A stretch of 12,145 bases of DNA, taken from assembly GCA_017959625.1 (NCBI GenBank), contig JAGDAG010000089.1, forward strand, positions 1-12,145, read 5' to 3'. The position numbers and the translations under genes are program-made. The notes beneath the pieces are model-generated. The model was not told where the DNA came from and made no database searches. It saw only the letters and a list, made by a program, of their open reading frames with translations. Shown here piece by piece: positions 7,467 through 12,145 of this stretch (positions within the stretch are counted from its first letter, which is position 1; every line of letters begins with the position of its first letter). Origin of the DNA: Abditibacteriota bacterium. Lineage in GTDB: Bacteria; Armatimonadota; UBA5829.

Positions 7467-8023
7467 AGCAGCTCTGCTTCAAAAAACACCTTTTCCGACC
7501 ATATATCAAATATGGACGCCTTTCCGTCTTCAATGATGCAGGCTGTGGGGACCGGATCCGCGGAAGGATATCTGGGGATGCCTGTGGACCCGGGGTTGAT
7601 GAGGGTCACGCCGTCCCGTTTTTCCAAAACAGGCACGTGGGTATGCCCCGACACAAAGATCTCCGCCCTGCAGTCCTTTGCAAGGCTGATCATGGCCGCG
7701 GTGTTGAGGCGTGTGCCGTGGTTCACCACTATCTTATAGGGTGAAACTCCGGCCACGGTGGTCTCCCGTTCGGCATAGCCCGGCATAAGCTCCGTATACA
7801 CCTCGCTGTCGCAGTTGCCGCGTACGGATATAAAGGGGACCTTCAGGCTGTTTATCAGCTCTACGCATTTTATCACGTCGTAATCCTCATAACCGTAAAG
7901 CCTTGGGGGGTGATACAGTATGTCGCCGGCATGAACGATAAAATCGGCGTCCGCCATAAGGTCGAACGCTCGTGCGAGGGCCTTGCACTGGCCGTGGCTA
8001 TCGCTTAATATGCCTATTTTCAT
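7463..8023 (-). CDS. yfcE: YfcE-like calcineurin-type metallophosphoesterase
   Basis: A 186-residue binuclear metallophosphoesterase, matching E. coli YfcE (184 residues) in length and motifs. Metal and active-site residues are SDSHG (D8, H10), HAGDILYH (D34), RGNCDSEV (N70), VNHGT (H102) and SGHTHVP (H127, H129); NPGSTGIPR closes the fold. Enzymes of this group hydrolyse phosphodiester model substrates, but their natural substrate is unsettled. Position 71 is Cys in GNCD, as in YfcE. In relatives that cleave 2',3'-cyclic phosphates this residue is His, so that activity is not predicted here. AAGGAG lies 7 nt before the ATG. It sits 22 nt after tRNA-Thr and overlaps the Clp1-like gene by 4 nt, giving an apparent tRNA-phosphoesterase-kinase operon. 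Confidence 0.9.
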   Translation of the reverse strand: MKIGILSDSHGQCKALARAFDLMADADFIVHAGDILYHPPRLYGYEDYDVIKCVELINSLKVPFISVRGNCDSEVYTELMPGYAERETTVAGVSPYKIVVNHGTRLNTAAMISLAKDCRAEIFVSGHTHVPVLEKRDGVTLINPGSTGIPRYPSADPVPTACIIEDGKASIFDIWSEKVFFEAELL

Positions 8024-8045
8024 AAAACACTCCTTAAAAGAAAAG

Positions 8046-8118
8046 AGCCGATGAGGAGACTCGAACTCCTGACCTAAGCTTTACGAAAGCCTTGCTCTAC
8101 CAGCTGAGCTACATCGGC
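8046..8118 (-). tRNA. tRNA-Thr with anticodon CGU
   Basis: On the minus strand the sequence folds as a canonical 73-nt tRNA: acceptor stem GCCGATG/CATCGGC (7 perfect pairs), D-arm GCTC-AGCTGGTA-GAGC, anticodon stem AGGCT/AGCTT (one G-U), loop TTCGTAA with anticodon CGT (decodes ACG), variable loop AGGTC, and T-arm AGGAG-TTCGAGT-CTCCT. The discriminator is U and CCA is not encoded, so CCA must be added by the nucleotidyltransferase. Transcription probably starts about 4 nt upstream. No hairpin terminator follows before yfcE, so the tRNA is likely cut out of a longer mRNA. Confidence 0.97.
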
Positions 8119-8128
8119 GCACAATTTT

Positions 8129-8157
8129 ATGATACATTAATAATATTTTTTTGTCAA
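8129..8157 (-). promoter_or_regulatory. Near-consensus promoter for tRNA-Thr and downstream genes
   Basis: On the minus strand a perfect -35 TTGACA (8157-8152) is separated by exactly 17 nt from TATCAT (8134-8129), one mismatch from the consensus -10. The predicted start, 7 nt past the -10, is the G at 8122, leaving about 4 nt of 5' leader before the tRNA. The AT-rich spacer is typical of a strong housekeeping promoter. Confidence 0.9.
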
Positions 8158-8207
8158 GCGGACTCGCCGGGACAGAGGGCCCGTCGCTTTATATTTTTGC
8201 CGGATTA

Positions 8208-8216
8208 TGTTATAAT
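8208..8216 (+). promoter_or_regulatory. Extended -10 promoter for the mla operon
   Basis: TGTTATAAT again forms an exact extended -10 element, identical to the one before yacL. The -35 position holds only TTTATA. Transcription would start near 8223, placing the AAGGA ribosome site (8225-8229) almost at the 5' end of the message. It fires away from the tRNA promoter, with about 50 bp between the two cores. Nothing else is evident in the 120-bp gap. Confidence 0.7.
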
Positions 8217-8238
8217 ATAACCATAAGGATTTTGCGAA

Positions 8239-9048
8239 ATGAGAATAGGAAAGCATATCAAAAGGGCCGCCAAGGCCCCTGCCGGAGCATGGAGATCCGT
8301 AAAGCGTTTTTTTGAACTGCTGGGTGAGAGCTTTATCATCATCTGGCAGGTGTTTACGTATGTGCTCCGGGGCAGGGTGAACCTCAGGGACGCAGTGGGC
8401 CAGATGTGCTTTATGGGCGTGGAAAGCCTGGTGATCATCCTTATCACCGTGGCTTTCTCTTCCGCTGTCATCGCTCTTTATCTGGCGCAGATAATAACCG
8501 GGTGGGGCTTCGGTTCCTATACCGGTTCCGTGATAGGCCTTGCCATCACCAGGGAGATCGCTCCCGTTCTCTGCGGAGTAGTGCTTTCCGCAAGAGTCGC
8601 GAGCTCCATAGGGGCGGAGATCGGCAGCATGGTGGTCACCGAGCAGATAGACGCTCTTAAAACGCTTTCGGTGGATCCCGTGGAATATCTTGTGGTCCCC
8701 AAGGTGGTCGCCGCGGTGATAATGCTGCCTCTCGTGGGCGTCCTTGCCGACGCCGTAGGCATCGGCTCGGGATACCTGGTAGCCTGCGCCAACGGCGTCA
8801 GCGGCGGCGGTTTCATGGCGGCCTGCCAGTCCTTTACCCATATATCCGACCTTTTGAACGGCCTCATCAAATGTGTGGTTTTCGGTCTTGCTGTATCGGT
8901 GATAGGGTCCCAGCAGGGGCTGCGGACCAGGGGCGGCGCCGTGGGAGTAGGGGAAGCCACCACCAATTCCGTAGTCATTTCCATAGTGGTGGTGTATATC
9001 ACCAATTTCCTTATGACCTACGTGATGTTCGGAGGCAAGGGGCTATGA
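8239..9048 (+). CDS. mlaE: MlaE-family ABC permease for lipid transport
   Basis: A 269-residue inner-membrane permease of the MlaE family, which forms the membrane core of MCE-type phospholipid transporters. An amphipathic N-terminus with an interfacial hydrophobic stretch (29-43) leads to membrane segments at about 61-86, 103-127, 150-184, 205-225 and 243-264. The family core REIAPVLCGVVLSARVASSIGAEIGSM (105-131) followed by VTEQIDALKTLSVDP (133-147) contains the coupling helix that contacts the ATPase. GLRTRGGAVGVGEATTNSVV (227-246) is the C-terminal signature. AAGGA (8225-8229) precedes the ATG by 9 nt. It heads the operon and overlaps mlaF by ATGA. Confidence 0.96.
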   Translation: MRIGKHIKRAAKAPAGAWRSVKRFFELLGESFIIIWQVFTYVLRGRVNLRDAVGQMCFMGVESLVIILITVAFSSAVIALYLAQIITGWGFGSYTGSVIGLAITREIAPVLCGVVLSARVASSIGAEIGSMVVTEQIDALKTLSVDPVEYLVVPKVVAAVIMLPLVGVLADAVGIGSGYLVACANGVSGGGFMAACQSFTHISDLLNGLIKCVVFGLAVSVIGSQQGLRTRGGAVGVGEATTNSVVISIVVVYITNFLMTYVMFGGKGL

Positions 9049-9791
9049 TAGAGCTCAGGAACGTATCTCTTTCCTTCGGCGACAAGCAGGTCCTGAAGGA
9101 CGTGAGCTTCGGCATAGAGTCCGGAAAGACCCTTGTGGTGATAGGCACTTCCGGCGCCGGCAAAAGCACGGTGCTCAAATGCATATGCGGGCTTGCAAGG
9201 CCTCAGGAGGGGCAGATACTTATTGACGGGCTGGACGTGATGAAGGCGGACGAGAAGACCCTCCGCAGGATACGCTCCAAGATAGGCATGGTGTTCCAGT
9301 ATTCCGCCCTGTTTGATTATCTCACGGTTTTTGAAAACGTGGCCTTCGGCCTCAGGAAGCATACGGCGCTTTCCGAAGGGGAGATCAGAGAGAAGGTGGT
9401 GGAGACCCTTTCCATGGTCAACCTTTCCCACACCCTGGATATGCTTCCCAGCGAGCTTTCGGGAGGCATGAGGAAAAGGGTCGCTCTTGCCAGAAGCCTG
9501 GTCATGGAGCCTTCTTTTCTGCTGTATGACGAGCCCACCTCGGGCCTTGATCCCATAACCACCGCCGCCACCAACAAGCTTATAAACATGGGGCGCGACC
9601 TGGGCAAGACGAGCCTGGTGGTGACTCACGACATACCGACTATCAATTCGGTGGCGGATAAAATAGTTTTTATACATTCCGGCTCTGTGATTTATGAGGG
9701 CTTTTACAACGATATGATAAAAAGCGATAATCCCTATGTGGTGCAGTTTATGAACGGACGTACCGAGGGACCCATCGCCACTATAGGATGA
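9045..9791 (+). CDS. mlaF: MlaF-family ABC ATPase
   Basis: A 248-residue cytoplasmic ATPase that powers the MlaE permease. All nucleotide-binding motifs are intact: Walker A GTSGAGKST (34-42), Q-loop Q85 in VFQYSALFD, signature LSGGM (138-142), Walker B FLLYDEP (158-164, with E163 catalytic), D-loop SGLD and switch histidine H195 in VTHD. The YSALFD sequence and the short C-terminal tail with VVQFMNG are typical of the Mla/Ttg2A branch rather than general importers. The start is ATG 9045, inside the mlaE stop (ATGA overlap), with GGAGG at 9031-9035; the frame is open further upstream but that part is only mlaE in another frame. Confidence 0.96.
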   Translation: MIELRNVSLSFGDKQVLKDVSFGIESGKTLVVIGTSGAGKSTVLKCICGLARPQEGQILIDGLDVMKADEKTLRRIRSKIGMVFQYSALFDYLTVFENVAFGLRKHTALSEGEIREKVVETLSMVNLSHTLDMLPSELSGGMRKRVALARSLVMEPSFLLYDEPTSGLDPITTAATNKLINMGRDLGKTSLVVTHDIPTINSVADKIVFIHSGSVIYEGFYNDMIKSDNPYVVQFMNGRTEGPIATIG

Positions 9792-9795
9792 TTTT

Positions 9796-11217
9796 ATGAG
9801 CAAGGAAATAAAAGTCGGGCTTTTGATCGCGGCAAGCCTTATAATGTTTTGTGTTCTGTATGCGTTTCTGGACGAGATCAAGGTGCGCACGAACACATAC
9901 GAGATCTGTACCTATTTTGACACAGTGGAAAAAATAGACAAGGGAGCCCAGGTGCGTCTTTCCGGCTTCAAGGTGGGGTCTGTGACGGGGATAGAGCTTA
10001 CGGAAAACCTGAAGGCCAAGATCACCATGAAGATAGACCGCAAAATAAAGATACCCGCCGATTCCGACTGTCTTGCCACCTCGGGGGCCATAATAGGCGA
10101 GATATTTATAAAGATCAATCCCGGCACCTCCACGAGGCACCTGGCCGACGGCGACACCATAAAGGCCAGCGCCAAAGTGAACTTTGACGAAGTGACGGAC
10201 AACGTGAACGATCTGCTGAAGGTCACGGAGGAATCCATGACCAAGGTGAACGAGATACTGTCCCACAAGGGCGCCATCATCAATTCTCTGGAAAACATCA
10301 ATCAGATCACCAAACGGGTGGACGAGCTCACGGAGCAGGTGAACGAGATCGTAAAGGTCTCACGGGTGGACATCACCGGCACCATCTCGAATATCAACAA
10401 CGCTTCCATGCATGCGGCGTCCATAGCCGATAGCATAGATAAGTTTGTAGCGTCTGACGCCATCCCCGACGCAGGGACCGCCCTGGCGGAGGCAAAGGAT
10501 GCCATGAAGATCCTCAAGGATACCGTAGCCAACGTTCAGGTGATAGTCGCAACGGTGGGCGACCAGGCCGGCAGCCTGAAAAACATAATGGACAGAGCCG
10601 ATTCCATCCTTGCCAAGATCGACTATACCACCATCCAGGCCCAGCAGCTCATAAGCAATCTCAACGAGGCTTCGGAGTCGGTGAAGGACGTGGCTACCGA
10701 CGAGAACCTGAAAAAGAATATCTCCGAAACTGCCGAAAACATACGGGAGACCACCCAGCAGGCCAAGGAGCTGGTGACCGCTCTGAATCAGAAATTCGGC
10801 GGACTGACAAAAGGGGAAAAACTCGAAGCGAAGCCCCAGGCGGACGCTTACTACAATCCCGACAAGGAGACCTTTACCCTGGACGCCTACGTGGATATCA
10901 TGAAGGGGAAGCAGGGCGGAAGGATCGGTATGTACGATATCGGCGAAGGCAACAAATTCACCCTTATGTATAACCGCAGGCTTTCCGAAGCCTCCATGCT
11001 CCGGGGCGGCCTGTTCCGCAGCAGACTGGGCATCGGCTATGATTATACCAGCGGCCCCTTCGGGCTCTCCGCAGATCTTTACCGTCCCAACGACCCGTAC
11101 CTGTTTCTGAGAGGAAAATACAGGCTCAACAATAATCTTTCTCTTATGGTGGGCGCAGAGGATCTGCTGCATAAAGAAAACAGAAAGCCGGTTTTCGGCG
11201 TTTCTCTTGCTTACTGA
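9796..11217 (+). CDS. mlaD: Long MlaD-type MCE protein with predicted outer-membrane beta-barrel end
   Basis: A 473-residue protein, far longer than the roughly 180-residue MlaD of E. coli. Order of parts: an N-terminal membrane anchor (6-24), one MCE domain (about 35-118, with FKVGSVTGIEL and SGAIIGEIFIKI), a long helical and probably coiled-coil region (about 130-335) rich in N, E, K and A, a short linker, and about 120 residues of alternating beta strands (350-473) ending FGVSLAY with a terminal aromatic residue, as in outer-membrane barrels. P224 and a Gly at 195 may break the helix. This matches the trans-envelope MlaD described in diderm Firmicutes such as Veillonella, in which one protein hexamer bridges both membranes. 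mlaB and mlaC are absent from the cluster, in line with that design. It starts 4 nt after mlaF. Confidence 0.92.
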   Translation: MSKEIKVGLLIAASLIMFCVLYAFLDEIKVRTNTYEICTYFDTVEKIDKGAQVRLSGFKVGSVTGIELTENLKAKITMKIDRKIKIPADSDCLATSGAIIGEIFIKINPGTSTRHLADGDTIKASAKVNFDEVTDNVNDLLKVTEESMTKVNEILSHKGAIINSLENINQITKRVDELTEQVNEIVKVSRVDITGTISNINNASMHAASIADSIDKFVASDAIPDAGTALAEAKDAMKILKDTVANVQVIVATVGDQAGSLKNIMDRADSILAKIDYTTIQAQQLISNLNEASESVKDVATDENLKKNISETAENIRETTQQAKELVTALNQKFGGLTKGEKLEAKPQADAYYNPDKETFTLDAYVDIMKGKQGGRIGMYDIGEGNKFTLMYNRRLSEASMLRGGLFRSRLGIGYDYTSGPFGLSADLYRPNDPYLFLRGKYRLNNNLSLMVGAEDLLHKENRKPVFGVSLAY

Positions 11218-11259
11218 GAACGTCCCGCAGCCGGAAGATAAATACGGAGGTTTGTTTTT

Positions 11260-11709
11260 ATGAAAGTACTGTTATTAAAAGACGTTAAAAATCTGGGCAA
11301 AGCTCAGGAAGTGGTGAACGTGGCCGAAGGCCACGCAAGAAACCTGCTCATACCTCAGAAGCTGGCGGTGCCCGCTACGCCCGCTATACTGGCCGATATG
11401 AAAAAAAGGCAGGAGCAGCAGGCTGCAAAAGAGGCCAAAGCCAAAGAAGAGGCTCTGGCTCTTAAGGAACGCCTGGGTTCAAAAAGGATAGTGGTCAAAG
11501 CAAAAGCCGGCAGCGAGGGCAGGCTTTTCGGTTCCGTTACCAACGCGGAGGTGGCGGAGGCTCTGGAAAAAGCCTATGACGTTTCCGTTGACAAAAAGAA
11601 GGTGCATCTCGAGGAGCCGGTGAAGCATACCGGAGCCTTCACCGCTCAGGTAAGGCTGTATCCCGGAGTCGCCGCCGAAATAACCTTCGAAGTGGAAGGG
11701 GAAGAATAA
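11260..11709 (+). CDS. rplI: Large-subunit ribosomal protein bL9
   Basis: A full-length 149-residue bL9, which binds 23S rRNA near the base of the L1 stalk and reaches across the ribosome surface. The N-terminal RNA-binding domain has MKVLLLKDVKNLGKAQEVVNVAEGHARNLLIPQKLA. A highly charged Lys, Glu and Ala connecting helix (about 41-75) and the C-terminal domain with GRLFGSVTNAEVAEAL follow. GGAGG at 11247-11251 sets the start. It begins 42 nt after mlaD with no visible terminator between them, and its TAA is followed immediately by the dnaB ATG. rpsF, ssb and rpsR, often found just upstream, are not here. All four Ile codons are ATA and five of six Arg codons are AGG or AGA. Confidence 0.98.
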   Translation: MKVLLLKDVKNLGKAQEVVNVAEGHARNLLIPQKLAVPATPAILADMKKRQEQQAAKEAKAKEEALALKERLGSKRIVVKAKAGSEGRLFGSVTNAEVAEALEKAYDVSVDKKKVHLEEPVKHTGAFTAQVRLYPGVAAEITFEVEGEE

Positions 11710-12145
11710 ATGGCGGCAAGAGACCCTCGGGTCCTTCCTCAGAACATAGAGGCGGAGCAGGCCATCCTGGGTTCCATGCTGGTCTCCACGGCTGCCTGCG
11801 AGACTGCGGTGGAGATCCTTGAGGATTCCGATTTTTACCGAAAGGAACACCGCATCATATTCGACGTCCTGAAATCCATGATAGTGAGAGACGTTCCTAT
11901 AGACACTATCACGGTCCAGGAGGAGCTGAGGAAAAGGGGCGAGCTGGAGCAGGTGGGAGCGCTGGATTATCTGCTGACCCTGGTGGATTCTGTGGCGCTG
12001 GGAGACAACGTGGAGTATTACGCCGATATAGTGGCAGACAAATCCACTCTCCGGAAGCTCATTACCGCGGGAACGGAGATAGTGGCCATGGCCTATGACC
12101 AGGAGGAAGAGGTCAGGGACATCCCGGAGACTCCCGAGATTCTGA
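11710..12145 (+). CDS. dnaB: Replicative DNA helicase DnaB, N-terminal part
   Basis: The first 145 codons of the replicative helicase, running off the window end. DnaB unwinds DNA ahead of the replication fork as a hexamer and binds primase through its N-terminal domain. The fragment shows the family start VLPQNIEAEQAILGSML (about 8-24), then SDFYRKEHRIIF, PIDTITVQEELRKRG and LDYLLTLVDSV of the helical N-terminal domain. The ATP-binding RecA-like domain lies beyond the window. The start codon follows the rplI stop with no gap, and AAGGGGAAG just before it serves as ribosome site. The last visible residues (DIPETPEIL) differ from the usual acidic linker, but too little is visible to call damage. 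Confidence 0.95.
   Translation, partial: MAARDPRVLPQNIEAEQAILGSMLVSTAACETAVEILEDSDFYRKEHRIIFDVLKSMIVRDVPIDTITVQEELRKRGELEQVGALDYLLTLVDSVALGDNVEYYADIVADKSTLRKLITAGTEIVAMAYDQEEEVRDIPETPEIL

Noticed and set aside
7463..8023. 2',3'-cyclic phosphodiesterase function for the YfcE-like protein
   Set aside because: The key position is Cys (GNCD) rather than His, as in YfcE, which lacks that activity. I kept only the general phosphoesterase call.
8160..8200. GC-rich inverted segment around gggccc, as a terminator or operator
   Set aside because: Only 3-4 bp of stem can form around the loop and no T tract follows, so it is not distinguishable from chance.
9018..9896. Minus-strand open frame opposite mlaF
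   Set aside because: It spans the complete, motif-rich mlaF and has no sign of its own function.
11218..11259. Possible bL9 leader regulatory structure or terminator after mlaD
   Set aside because: Only 42 nt, with no stable hairpin that I can find; just the GGAGG ribosome site is supported.
12100..12145. Possible frameshift at the end of the dnaB fragment
   Set aside because: The residues DIPETPEIL are atypical, but the frame stays open and the other frames do not restore the usual linker in the few visible codons.

Overview
The window reads as chromosomal DNA from a diderm (outer-membrane) bacterium of moderately high GC. It holds a glycolysis, isoprenoid and housekeeping neighbourhood plus a lipid-transport operon. 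Three things point to a diderm member of the Terrabacteria side of the tree: a minimal mlaE-mlaF-mlaD cluster whose MlaD ends in a predicted outer-membrane beta-barrel segment, a yacL-ispD(F) gene order familiar from Firmicutes, and an archaeal-type phosphoglycerate mutase. This placement is inference; I cannot name a species. AUA (Ile) and AGG/AGA (Arg) codons are common even in rplI, while TTA, CTA and TCA codons are nearly absent from several long genes.

Layout on the + strand, 1-6445. The 3' end of gap is followed by a hairpin and pgk. A strong UUCG-loop hairpin then lies just before rsmG. A fresh extended -10 promoter at about 2312-2320 probably drives yacL (PIN/TRAM), ispDF (bifunctional MEP-pathway enzyme) and an SGNH hydrolase, which overlap one another, and possibly apgM after a 45-nt gap. 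gap, pgk and apgM encode three successive glycolytic steps. A bidirectional terminator at 6399-6445 ends this block.

Minus strand, 6447-8157. A near-consensus promoter (TTGACA, 17-nt spacer, TATCAT) reads almost directly into tRNA-Thr(CGU). Twenty-two nt after it comes a YfcE-like metallophosphoesterase, which overlaps by ATGA a Clp1/Grc3-like polynucleotide 5'-kinase homologue. A tRNA followed by two candidate nucleic-acid-end enzymes in one apparent transcription unit is the most unusual arrangement in the window.

Plus strand, 8208-12145. A second extended -10 promoter starts mlaE-mlaF-mlaD, which encode the inner-membrane permease, the ATPase and an MCE protein likely to span the periplasm. 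rplI (bL9) and the start of dnaB (replicative helicase, cut by the window edge) follow without a visible terminator. I see no insertion sequence, phage gene, CRISPR array or riboswitch.
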